From contig JAJXRY010000001.1 of assembly GCA_021628825.1 (NCBI GenBank), forward strand, positions 372,001 through 436,000: DNA of 64,000 nt, given 5' to 3'. The notes beneath the pieces were generated by a model. The model had not been told where the DNA came from, searched no databases, and was given only the letters and a program-made list of their open reading frames with translations. Positions 20,101 through 29,937 of the stretch are shown in pieces (the stretch's first letter is position 1; the number at the start of each line of letters is the position of its first letter). The position numbers were made by a program, and so were the translations under genes. Source of the DNA: Lachnospiraceae bacterium. GTDB taxonomy: Bacteria > Bacillota > Clostridia > Lachnospirales > Lachnospiraceae.

Positions 20101-22172
20101 CAACTGCGAATGGAAAGACTTTAGTCGAGTGTCTGGCAGGACGTGGAGAAACAGTTGGAACGTATTCTGTTGGACCGGAGGAATTGTATGGAGTTTCGGA
20201 AATCAAGGCAGAAGCATTTATGGATTGTGATCACGTTGGAAGGGTTGATCTTTCCGGCACCTCTGTTGTTGATATTCCTGAAAAGACATTTTTATGATAT
20301 GGAAGATTTAAATAGTGTTATTCTGCCTGATACGGTTAAGAATATTGAGGCTAAATCATTCCAGAACAGTAAAATCCGTGTTCTGACAATTCCCGGAAAT
20401 CAGGCGTACATAGAGAAAGATGCCTTCAAAAATAATGAAGGTCAGCAGACCATATCATTTCAATGTGTACAGGGAACAACCGCTGACCGGTATGCTAAGG
20501 CGTACGATTACATTAAGCCTGAATACGGGAAGGTATATTTGGAACATACGGTATTTTTCTGGGATTATCCAAACTATCCGGACACATCAAATAAGATCCT
20601 GTTCCACAAGGTAAAGGTTCGTGACGGAGAAGATGCAGTTCCTCCAACTGACACACCGAAACATGAAGGTTATATGTTCAGTGGATGGACCGATTATACC
20701 AAAATTTCGAAGGATACGGATGTATGGCCGAGGTTTGGGGGCAGCATCTATAAGGTGGAATTCTTAGACTGGGATGGAACGGTAATATCACAGACCGTAT
20801 TTACCAATCCGCAGTATGTTGAAGACGGTAAGAGTGCGACTCCGCCTCAGACAGATCCGGTCAGGGAAGGATACACCTTTGATGGATGGACACCGGATTA
20901 TCATAATGTTTCCAAGGATCTGACGGTTATTGCAAAATATACGGATAATTCGGGAGATCAGAGCAGACATACGGTTACGTTCTATGCTTATGAAAAAAAA
21001 TAAGATGACTGCTATCAGTGTCCAAAAAGGTCAATGATGGAGAAGCTGCGGTAGAGCCGGCAGTTCCGACGAGAGATGGATATACTTTTACAGGATGGTA
21101 TCCGGATAAAACAGTGTTCTCTAAAGTAACTACAGACCTGACCATTGTTGCAGCATATGAGAAAGGTTCAACGAATCCGGGTGCGTCACCGAGCGGAGGT
21201 TCTTCATCAGGCGCATCAGCTTCCCCGTCCTCAACGGCTGGAAACAATAACAATGGTAATAATGGTGATAACACGAAGAAGTATACCGTAAGTGTATCCG
21301 GTGGAAGCGGAAGCGGAAGCTATCCGGCTGGAGCAATTGTAGCCCTGAATGCTTATGATATGGGTGTCGGAAAACAGTTTGACAAGTGGACAACATCAAC
21401 AGCAGGAGTGGGATTTGCAAATGCAGAAGCTACTTCAACAACCTTTACTATGCCGGCAGCCAATGTTGCCATTACGGCAACGTATAAGACCGGAAGTGGC
21501 TCATCTGCAAGCCCGGGCAGCAACAGTGGCTCGGGAAGCTCCTCAAATGGAGGCTCCTCATCGAACGGAAGCTCTGGAAGCAATTCGAACCGCAACAGTG
21601 GAACGACTGTAGAAGTAACGAAGCCGGGGATTTCCAACACGAATCTTGCGGGTGCAACTGTAGCAGGATCTACCGATAACTTTGTGGTTAAGGTAACCGA
21701 AGACCAGACTGCAAATGATCTGGCTGTACAGGCATTACAGGCAAAATTCGGAGATATCAGCAGAGTGAAGTATTTACCGATGGACATCAGTCTGTATGAT
21801 TCCACAGGCAGAACCAAGATTGCGGATACTTCGGGAATTTCTGTGAATATTACGTTACCGCTGCCGGATGATCTGGCACAGTATGCAGGAAATAATAAAG
21901 TGGCATCCACGTTGGGAGGAACCATTGAAGATCTGAATACCAGATTTACAACTGTGGATGGTGTTCCCTGTGTGAACTTTACTGCAACACATTTTTCACC
22001 CTATGTGATTTATGTGAATACAGCAAATCTGACTGAAGGAACAATTGATGCAACTCCGAAGACCGGAGATCCGATTCATCCTAAGTGGTTCCTTGCATTA
22101 GGACTTGCGAGTCTCTCACTGATCCTGTTCTTCAAGAGAGACCGGAAGCTGCCTAAGACCAGAACAGCATAA
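17187..22172 (+). CDS. Large BspA-type LRR surface protein with TPKTG sorting signal (about ten frameshifts)
   Basis: About 1,650 residues, read across many fragments. A signal peptide (basic start, then IGALLMVSAIVVAAIPVTG) is followed by an N-terminal domain, LRR_5-type repeats (pattern AFQGC-x-LQSVSF, GAFANC, CFEGCTRLQTI), Listeria-Bacteroides/Flg_new repeats (EGYTFDGW, DGYTFTGWYPD), a Ser/Gly/Asn-rich linker, a second beta-rich domain, and the tail TPKTGDPIHPKWFLALGL plus hydrophobic stretch and FFKRDRK. The tail is a sortase sorting signal. Breaks include A5 near 17340, T7 18655-18661, A7 19602-19608 and A8 near 20993. BspA-like LRR proteins are usually adhesins; the ligand is unknown. 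Confidence 0.82.
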
Positions 22173-22182
22173 GGTGGATGGT

Positions 22183-25006
22183 ATGAATAAAAAGATATCA
22201 AAAACAATCGGGGTGCTGCTATTGCTGACTGCAGTAGCAGTTACCCAGGTACCGGTATCAGATGCGGAGGCGGCAGGCACTGCATCTGATTTTCAAATGG
22301 AAGGAAATAAGCTGCTCCGGTATTCAGGCACGGCGGAAGTCGTGTCTATTCCGGATGATGTACAGATCATCGGAGAAGAGGCCTTTGCCAACAATGACAA
22401 TATTGTGAAAGTCAATATTGACGGTAAAGTAAAGCAGATTGGGAATGGTGCATTTGCAAACTGTGATTATCTGCGGACGGTGAATATCGGGGATGGCGTG
22501 GAGCAGATTGATGCAGGCGCCTTCAGTAATGATACAGCCCTGACCCATGTGTCGATCGGCTCCGGTGTAAAGAAGCTTGGAAGTGGTGTTTTCGCAGGGA
22601 ATAAGGCACTGACGGATTTTAAGGTATCCGATGCCAATCCCTATTTATTTATGGAAGATGGTATTTTATATGGCAAAGAGCATGAAACGTTGTACTTCCT
22701 GTTACCGTCTTCGCAGAAGGAAGCCTTAAATCTGACCAATGATGTAAAGACAATCATGGCGTATGCCTTCTGGGGCAATGATTCTCTTAAGAAGGTACAG
22801 TTAGGGAGCGGTCTCTATGAGGTTCCGTCCTATGCATTCTCTAATTGCAGTAATCTGACGGATGTTTCGATTCATCTGCCAACGCAGAGTATCGGAGCCA
22901 AGGCATTTGAAGACTGTGTGAGCTTACAGCATGTGGAGGTTCCGGAATCCGTAACCAATATCCAGGATACGGCATTTGACGGCTGTCCCAATGTGAAGCT
23001 TAGTGCGAAAGAGGGCTCCTATGCCTGGAATTATGCACAGAACATGCAGAAGACACCGGTAGAACAGGTAGAATATGCAGACGTGCAGCAGGCACAGACC
23101 GTACAGCCGCAGAACCTTACCGGTACGAATGAGTCACAGGACGGTTCTGCAGCCACGACAGCTCCGGCAGCCGGCGGAACGCCTACAACAGCAGGAGATA
23201 CAGCATCCAAAACAAATACAGTAAGTCCGGAGCAGACAGCAGTTACAGCAAACCAACCAGAAGATGCTGGTTTGGAGGACAAGACAGATACAATAAGCAA
23301 TGCAGATCCCACTCCGGCTCCCTCCATGACGACTACCTCTGAAGCGGTAGAGAATCAGGTATTGCTTGGACAGTCCAGTATTGTGACAGGCAGAGCGCTT
23401 GTTTTTATTGATAACGGCAAGGCGAAGGTACAGCAGGGCATGCCGGTACAGAATGCAACACTTGACTTATCACAGCTTGGAGGAGAGGTTCAGTCACAGG
23501 GTGATGCTTCTTCGCAGAGCACCTCCGATGAAACAATCGGAAATCTGCTTGCAGACAATGCAGAGAAGGGAAAAGGATTCCCGAAATATACGGTAGTTCA
23601 GGACAAGATTGCCTCTCAGGCTTATTACCAGAATGCAGATCTTACTTCCTATGAATTTCCGGAAGGAATTACGGAAATCGGTGACTTTGCTTTTGCAAGA
23701 AGCGGACTTGAAGCGATTGTAATTCCGGAGGGAGTGACGAAGATCGGTTATGGTGCGTTTTATCATTGTGATAGCCTGCAGTCCGTACAGATTCCGTCCA
23801 CTGTAACGGAGATTGATGACTATGCGTTTGCCAAAACACCGTTCTTAGAGAACAATCATTCTGCAACCTATCCGTTTGTGGTAGCGGGAGATGGCATCTT
23901 GATCGGATATCTGGGAGCGGACAGTATTGTTAATATTCCGGGTGGCGTAAAAGCAGATCAGTGATGGTGTATTACGGGATCATTTGGGAATTACAGCCGT
24001 GAATCTGCCGGATACCGTAGAAACGATTGGCGAGAATGCATTTAAAGGCTGTCACAATCTGACCACGGTAAATGGTGGAAAGAATGTGAAAACAATTGGA
24101 GCAGGAGCGTTTCAGGGGTGTGCTTTATCCAATGTGACCATACCTTCCTCTGTAGAAGAAATTGGAATTGCTGCGTACGATCTGAGTGGTGGAACCGATA
24201 CGGTTACCATGGAAGGAACGGCGCTTCCGAAGCTGACCTATGGAACCGATTCTTCCCGTGCGTTGAATAAAGAAGACCGGACCTATGCATTTTCCGGAAA
24301 CTTAAATAAAGTGATTGTACCCACAGGTGTTTCTGATTTTGAAAACACAATTCTGCAGGATGGTATTTATGGATATCAGGGAACTATTTATGACGAGCAG
24401 GGAACCCTGCTTGCACAGAATCAGGGAGTAAGCAAAGCATCGGATATGATGCACGACATTACAATCCCGGGAAGTGAGGAAGACTTTATTCTTCATATCC
24501 GGGAATCTGAGGATGCCGCAGCAAGAATCGGTGACGCCTACGGTGAATTATATGGAGGACGTACTCCTTCCAAACTGCAGGCGTATGAAATCTCTTTGAT
24601 GGATGAGACGGATACGGTTCCGATTCATAAGCTGGGCAAGCAGACTGCAACGGTGGAACTGCCTGTTCCGGATGGTATTTCAACAGATCAGATGCATGTG
24701 GTTACACTGGATGACGATGGACAGTTAGAAGCAGTCAATTATGAGGTAACTGAAAGCAACGGAGAGAATAAGATCCGTTTTACCACCAGTCACTTTTCTC
24801 CCTATGGCATTTATGAATATGACAGCTTCGGTGGAACCGGGGTGGTCAGTAACGGTAAAGCTATCATCCGTGGTGGAAGCAGGGATAATACCCCGGATAC
24901 CGGGGATCTGATTCATCCAAAGTGGTTTCTGGCTCTTGGACTTGCAGCGCTTGCCTGTGTCTTTCTTTTTTACAAGGGACAGGGCAAAAAGCCAGTGCGT
25001 GAGTAA
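22183..25006 (+). CDS. Second BspA-type LRR surface protein with TPDTG sorting signal (one frameshift)
   Basis: About 940 residues; it starts 10 bases after the previous gene with AAGGTGG before the ATG at 22183. A signal peptide (IGVLLLLTAVAVTQVPVSDAEA) is followed by LRR_5 repeats (EEAFANNDNIVKVNI, GAFANCDYLRTVNI, AFEDCVSLQHVEVP), a Thr/Ala/Gln-rich linker about residues 300-390, a second LRR block (AFKGCHNLTTV), a beta domain ending HFSPYGIYEY, and TPDTGDLIHPKWFLALGLA with hydrophobic stretch and basic tail. AAAA 23949-23952 should be AAA. Tail and pre-anchor domain match the upstream protein, so both should be handled by the same sortase. Confidence 0.85.
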
Positions 25007-25012
25007 AACTAA

Positions 25013-25034
25013 AGCTGCGTTAGCAGCGGTTTTA
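25013..25034 (+). terminator. Hairpin after LRR protein 2
   Basis: AGCTGC-GTTA-GCAGC stem followed by GGTTTTA, 7 bases after the stop codon. Confidence 0.55.
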
Positions 25035-25087
25035 CGAATGGGGTTCTGAATAGTTACAGGATATGGTATATAAATAAACCGAACAAG

Positions 25088-25130
25088 ACTTCCGGCATAT
25101 GATAAAGAAAAAAAGCCGGAAGTTTTTTTA
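25088..25130 (+). terminator. Terminator upstream of the subtilase
   Basis: ACTTCCGGC / GCCGGAAGT perfect 9-bp stem with an 18-base A-rich loop and seven T's. It ends only a few bases before the subtilase start codon, so the protease needs readthrough, a promoter inside this region, or a different start. Confidence 0.75.
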
Positions 25131-25132
25131 TT

Positions 25133-26046
25133 ATGTATCGGGTAAAGCGTCCGATTGGACTTACGAAAGAGGTGCAGGCGGCTGTGCTGCATGCAGGAAG
25201 ACGGAATCCGGCAGTCGGAGTGGCAGTATTGGATACCGGTATCAGCCCGCATCCGGATTTGAAGGAGCAGATTCAGGTGTTCCGGGATTTTGTAAATGAG
25301 CAGACAGGTGCTTATGATGATAGTGGACATGGGACGCATGTGGCAGGGTGTGTAGCCGGGAACGGCAGGTTGTCACGTGGAATTTACAGCGGAATGCATC
25401 CGCGGTGCCGTCTGGTGATTGGAAAGGTATTGAACAATCGCGGCGAAGGGCGGATTGAGCATATGATCCGGGCGTTGGAATGGATTTTGCAAAAACAGCC
25501 GGGAATGGAATATCCGGATTGTGAATATTTCGGTTGGAATTGCAGAGTGTAAGAACGAGGAAAAGATGAAGGAACTCCTGCGGTGCATGGAGGAACTTTG
25601 GAAGAGTGGAATCGTGGTTGTGTGTGCCGCCGGAAATTCCGGGCCGGAGCCTATGACGATTTCGCTTCTCGGAGCAGGAAAGGATGTCATTACCGTTGGA
25701 TGTAATGAGGGCGGTTATTTTGGCAAGGCAAAAAATTTGTGTGAGGATCATTCCGGAAGAGGTCCCAGTATTTATGCCATGAAAAAAACCGGATGTGGTT
25801 GCACCGGGAACGAAAAATTATTTCGTGCAATTTTAATTATAAGAAAAAAATCCCGATATTGCGCTGAGCGGTACGTCAATGGCAACGCCGGTTGTTTCCG
25901 GAGGTCTTGCCCTGCTTTTTACAGAAAAAAATCCGGAGATCTCAAATGAGGAAGCGAAAACAAAATTACTGCATACCGCAAGAGATTTGGGCGAGCCGTG
26001 GAATAAGCAGGGCTGGGGCATGATTCAGATGCAAAAAAACTATTAA
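25133..26046 (+). CDS. Subtilisin-like serine protease (S8), four or more frameshift sites
   Basis: About 300 residues. The catalytic triad is visible: Asp in AVLDTGISPHPD, His in DSGHGTHVAG, Ser in SGTSMATP; CAAGNSGPEP holds the oxyanion Asn. No signal peptide or propeptide is seen, so it looks cytoplasmic, like intracellular subtilisins, unless the N-terminus is misread. The ATG at 25133 has no clear Shine-Dalgarno and follows a terminator T-run. Breaks near 25515, at A7 25783-25789, A5 near 25813 and A7 near 25843 resolve by removing bases to give KKPDVVAPGTKIIS and KNPDIALSGTS. The true end could lie slightly beyond 26046. Confidence 0.85.
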
Positions 26047-26053
26047 AAATAGG

Positions 26054-26082
26054 TTGTATTTTATCGGGGATTTGGATATAAT
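26054..26082 (+). promoter_or_regulatory. Promoter of the 6S RNA gene
   Basis: TTGTAT, a 17-base spacer and TATAAT; the expected start site falls at the first base pairs of the 6S closing stem. Confidence 0.8.
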
Positions 26083-26086
26083 AAAA

Positions 26087-26284
26087 GTAACCTGAAATGT
26101 GTTTATGTTTCTTGTTATTTTTTTGAACCTACAGATACTTTTAAACGGGATTCCTATCTTACCTTATGGCTGTCAAGCCCTCACTTAGAAATAAGGATTG
26201 GAAGGGAAGGCAAAAAGTAAGGCTGCGGTCACCCACCTAGCTTTGCTAGGAGTCAAAAGGCAGGAAACAGCATTTTGGGGGTTA
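26087..26284 (+). ncRNA. ssrS: 6S RNA
   Basis: About 198 bases with the 6S layout. The two ends pair (AACCTGAAATGTGTTT with AAACAGCATTTTGGGGGTT), giving a long closing stem. The 3' half holds CTGCGGTCACCCACCTAG, a short hairpin (CTAGCTTTGCTAG) and AGGAGTCAAAAGGCAG, which corresponds to the conserved 3' strand of bacterial 6S RNA. It has its own sigma-A promoter and a strong terminator and contains no ORF. 6S RNA binds the sigma-A RNA polymerase holoenzyme by mimicking an open promoter. Confidence 0.82.
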
Positions 26285-26290
26285 TTCCAA

Positions 26291-26322
26291 AGAAAAAGCA
26301 GCGCGGATGCGCTGCTTTTTCT
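26291..26322 (+). terminator. Terminator of the 6S RNA gene
   Basis: A perfect 12-bp stem AAAAAGCAGCGC / GCGCTGCTTTTT with a 4-base loop and T-rich 3' side. Confidence 0.9.
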
Positions 26323-26380
26323 TGCTTTATAGGGCATTCTTATAAGGCGGACTCTTTATTGTATTTCAAGGGAGAGAAGA

Positions 26381-28618
26381 ATGAATCGTCATATGCAGAT
26401 CCGATGGAAGCTGATTACTATTTTAGTGCTTGCAGCATTGCTTGCTTTTTTACTGTTCTTTTATAAAGAACGATCGGAACCGGAATATGTAGGAGAAATG
26501 GTCTTTACGGGGGATATGCAGATCCTGACGGACAAAAGTGCGGAACTTCTGAAGACGGATCCGGAGGAGGTCCGGCAGGAAATCGGGGAGTATACGAAAG
26601 AAGAAGACTGGTATGAGGCATTCGACCAGTTTCTTACATATCATGAGCTGGATCAGAAGATCTGCAGGGAAACGATCGGGATCATTGGAGGGGAAGCAGT
26701 CGTACATAAACCGGAGCTTGCAAAGGGGCAGGTTCTTACCGTGGATGCTACAGTGTATTCCTGTGTATCCGAAGGAATTGAGCAGTTAAGCTATACGAAT
26801 GTTGTTGCTTACCGGATGGGAAATACGTTACTGGCCATCCGGGAAAAGCTGCCGGATCCGGTTGTGTTCTCGGAAGCTTATCTGGAGGAAGCCGATGAGA
26901 GCGGGATCCAGTTCTTTTACCGGGGCTGTGAACTGTATCACCCCTGTACGCAGAAGCAGGGATCCGAGCAGATCGTAACACTTGCCTTTAAAGGATCAGA
27001 GCTGGTTTCCTATGAAGAGGATGGAGAAATCATCAGCGGAAAAACATTGCAGGTGACAGAACAGGCGGTTACGTTAGAAGAGCAGGGGACGATTCCCTTT
27101 GGGGAGAGATGCGAAGGTTATTATCAGAAGGAAGAGGTACGAAGCAGCAATACCGATGAAATACCCATTGGCTATGCGTTTACAGATTATCTGATCAAGG
27201 ATGGAAAGATCTGCGCATTTCTGATTCTCCCAAAGGAACAGATGGAGTATATCCGTGTGGCCATTCAGCAGAGTGATTACAGGGGGCTGTATCATAAGGG
27301 AAGTTATTTTGCAGTCTTCGGAGGAGCTTATACTGTCTTATCTTGAAAATGGAGAAAGGAAGGAAGAACCGCTTCCAGCAGGAGAAAAAAACTTATCCTG
27401 TCACAGGACGCAGACTATCTGAAAGAAGGAATGGTAAAGGTTGTGAATCCGACCAATTCCGGAAAGACCGATCTTCTGTCGGTGTACCGGAATCAGGGAG
27501 TGCCGTCGTACCGGGGAAATTTCGAGATTCATAAGACGGAGGAGGGACTTTTACTGATTAATGAGCTGTTGCTGGAAGAATATTTGTATGCCGTGGTGCC
27601 AAGTGAGATGCCATCCACCTATCCGGCAGAAAGCCTGAAAGCGCAGGCCGTGTGTGCGCGAACCTATTCCTATGGTTATCTGGAGCATGCAGGACTTCCG
27701 GCACTGGGGGCACATGTGGACGACAGCGTGAATTATCAGGTCTATAACAATATTATGGAAAAGAAGAGCTCGACCGATGCCGTGCGCCAGACCGGAGGAG
27801 AACTGCTGCTGCAGGATGGAAAGCCCATCACCGCATATTATTATTCCACGTCCTGCGGTTACGGGACCGATGACCGTATCTGGAAGGAGGAGGGGGAGAG
27901 CGCGGCTCCTTATTTAAGAAGTGTACATATTGCGCAACAGGAGAACAACGAGCAGACAACTGAATTGCAGGAGAGGAGCGAACAGCCAGTTGCAAATCAG
28001 CAGGATAATCAGCAGGATAATTCACAGAAAAATTCAGAACAAAAGATTAAGGAAACGATAGACAATAATCAGAACGATCTCACGCAGGAAGAAGTACTTC
28101 GCGAATATCTCACCACGGTTCACGAAGAAGATTATGAAAAGGAAGAACCATGGTATCGTTGGAGTTATACCGTGAAGGACATAGATATTGATCTTTTGAA
28201 AAAGAAGCTGCAGGAACGTGGAATTTCTTTCACGGATTTTAAGAAAGTGAAGGATATGGAAATTACAAGGCGCGCAGCAGGAGGAAGCGCGGGTGCATTG
28301 GTGATTACGACCGATCAGGGAGAGATTCCCGTAGAGGGGGAATACGAGATCCGTTATGTCCTGAACCAGGGAGGCAAGGTGATCCGGCAGGATGACTCCG
28401 CTTATGAACTTTCCACTATACTGCCAAGTGCTTATTTTGTAATGGATCTGCAAAGGAAAAAAGGGTATCACAGGATTTACACTTTCGGGTGGCGGATTCG
28501 GGCATGGCGTCGGCATGTCGCAGAATGCGGCAAAGGCCATGGAACAGTCCGGTAAAAACATATGAGCAGATCCTTGCCATGTTCTATTGGGATTGCCAGC
28601 TTGCGAAAAAAATACTGA
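26381..28618 (+). CDS. SpoIID/LytB-domain protein with N-terminal TM and extra domain (about five frameshifts)
   Basis: About 740 residues. One N-terminal TM helix (LITILVLAALLAFLLFFY), then about 300 residues of unknown extracytoplasmic domain, then a SpoIID domain: ELLLEEYLYAVVPSEMPSTYPAESLKAQAVCARTY is the family hallmark, and the corrected C-terminus reads KKGITGFTLSGGGFGHGVGMSQ. SpoIID enzymes are lytic transglycosylases that cut peptidoglycan after stem peptides are removed. A Gln/Asn/Glu-rich low-complexity insertion (about 27940-28080) splits the domain. Breaks lie near 27308, at A7 27385-27391, and near 28458, 28555 and 28606-28612. No sporulation operon surrounds it. Confidence 0.85.
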
Positions 28619-28674
28619 ATATGGTAAAATTGCGAACATGTGGGAGAAAGAAGCCGGAGGAGACGAAACCGCTT

Positions 28675-29496
28675 ATGAGGAAGAAAAAGATCATTCGAAT
28701 CATATCGTTGAGCATGGAACTGTCCAAGAAGAACGTGACAGCTTATGCGGCAAGCTCTGCTTTTTTCCTGTTTATTTCGTTGATTCCATCTTTGATGCTG
28801 CTATGTGCGATTATTCCGTTTGTCCCGCTTACGAGAGCAGACTTTATGCGGGTAGTGATTGAAATTGTACCGTCTTCGGTGGAACCGCTTGCTATTTCGG
28901 TGATTAATGATGTGTATCAGCAGTCGGTGGGACTCATTTCCTTCTCCATTGTTGCGATCCTGTGGTCGGCAGGTAAAGGGCTTCTTGCACTGCTCCGCGG
29001 GCTGAATGTCATCAATGGTGTGGAAGAGAAGCGGAATTATCTGGTTCTCCGGATTGTAACCAGCTTTTATATGGTATTAATTTTGTTTGTGATTATTCTG
29101 ACACTGGTAATCATGGTGTTCGGTGAGTCGATTGTGAATCTGTTAGACCGCAGGATTCCGGGCATTGCGAACTTTATGCTGGCGTTTAACAGTGGAAGAC
29201 ATCTCTTTTTCTTCCTGATTATTACGCTGGTTCTCGCCTGTCTCTATGCGTATCTGCCAAGACCGCGCGGAAGACTCCGCAATCAGTTTCCGGGAGCAGT
29301 ACTGGCGTCGTTGGGATGGACGGTGGTAACCTTCGGGTTCTCCATTTATGTGACGTATTTTAACGGATTCAGTATGTACGGAAGCCTTACCACGATCGTG
29401 ATTTTGCTGATCTGGCTGTATGTGTGTATGAATCTGGTTCTGGTCGGAGCGTATATGAACAAAATACTTGTTGACAAGGAATTGGAGATTGACTAG
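28675..29496 (+). CDS. YihY/BrkB family membrane protein
   Basis: 273 residues, intact from the ATG at 28675. Six hydrophobic segments and the AYAASSAFFLFISLIPSLMLL start are typical of the YihY/BrkB (UPF0761) family. These are often mislabelled ribonuclease BN; the membrane proteins are not RNases and their transport role is unproven. A GGAGGAG lies 11 bases upstream of the ATG, a rather long spacing. Confidence 0.9.
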   Translation: MRKKKIIRIISLSMELSKKNVTAYAASSAFFLFISLIPSLMLLCAIIPFVPLTRADFMRVVIEIVPSSVEPLAISVINDVYQQSVGLISFSIVAILWSAGKGLLALLRGLNVINGVEEKRNYLVLRIVTSFYMVLILFVIILTLVIMVFGESIVNLLDRRIPGIANFMLAFNSGRHLFFFLIITLVLACLYAYLPRPRGRLRNQFPGAVLASLGWTVVTFGFSIYVTYFNGFSMYGSLTTIVILLIWLYVCMNLVLVGAYMNKILVDKELEID

Positions 29497-29529
29497 AATA
29501 AGAATTATATGAAATATCGAAATGCTGTG

Positions 29530-29774
29530 AAGGTGTATAGTAGTGACATGTTTACCTGCAGAGAGAAGAAGTCATCGGCTGTGAGCTTCTTCAGGTTCTG
29601 ACATGAAGTGAAATTCCCACCGGAGCTTTCTGATTGAATCCGTTGTGTAGTAGATCAGAACGTTGCACGCGTTAAGTGTTCAGAGGTGTCTGTCCGTAAG
29701 ATATGGGCAGGAACATGGGTGGTACCGCGGATCAATTCGTCCCTTGTATTCAGAAGAATACAGGGGATTTTTTT
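29530..29774 (+). promoter_or_regulatory. T-box leader controlling pheST
   Basis: The conserved antiterminator element GGGTGGTACCGCGG is at 29717-29730. A terminator follows: TCCCTTGTATTC / GAATACAGGGGA with a 4-base loop and seven T's (29740-29774). The upstream 190 bases fold as stem I-III candidates; a UUC triplet at 29596-29598 is a plausible Phe specifier but I have not folded the structure. Uncharged tRNA-Phe should stabilise the antiterminator and allow pheST transcription. Confidence 0.93.
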
Positions 29775-29782
29775 CATGTAGA

Positions 29783-29883
29783 GCACTTAATGAGAACGAG
29801 CCGAAGGCGAAGTTCAAATTTAGTGCGAACGGTACCTGTGCACTTAGTGAGGTCGAGTCGAAGACGAAGGGCGAGGTTAGTGC
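29783..29883 (+). repeat. Two GCACTTA...TTAGTGC hairpin units in the pheS leader
   Basis: Unit 1 runs 29783-29826 and unit 2 runs 29840-29883; each begins GCACTTA and ends TTAGTGC with a GA-rich interior (one mismatch in the stem). Related units occur at 51914-51989 behind ilvA. They sit between the T-box terminator and the pheS start codon, so they are in the mRNA only after antitermination. Confidence 0.6.
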
Positions 29884-29937
29884 AGCAGGTAGATGTAGAG
29901 CGGAACAAAAAATGAAAGGAAAAGAGAGGTAAAACGT

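Noticed and set aside
17187..22172. Many small separate genes in the first LRR region
   Set aside because: The fragments share one continuous domain order (signal peptide, LRR, Flg_new repeats, linker, sorting signal) and break at homopolymers.
29663..29932. Small ORFs in the pheS leader
   Set aside because: They overlap the T-box antiterminator, its terminator and the hairpin repeat; no ribosome-binding sites and no protein-like composition.
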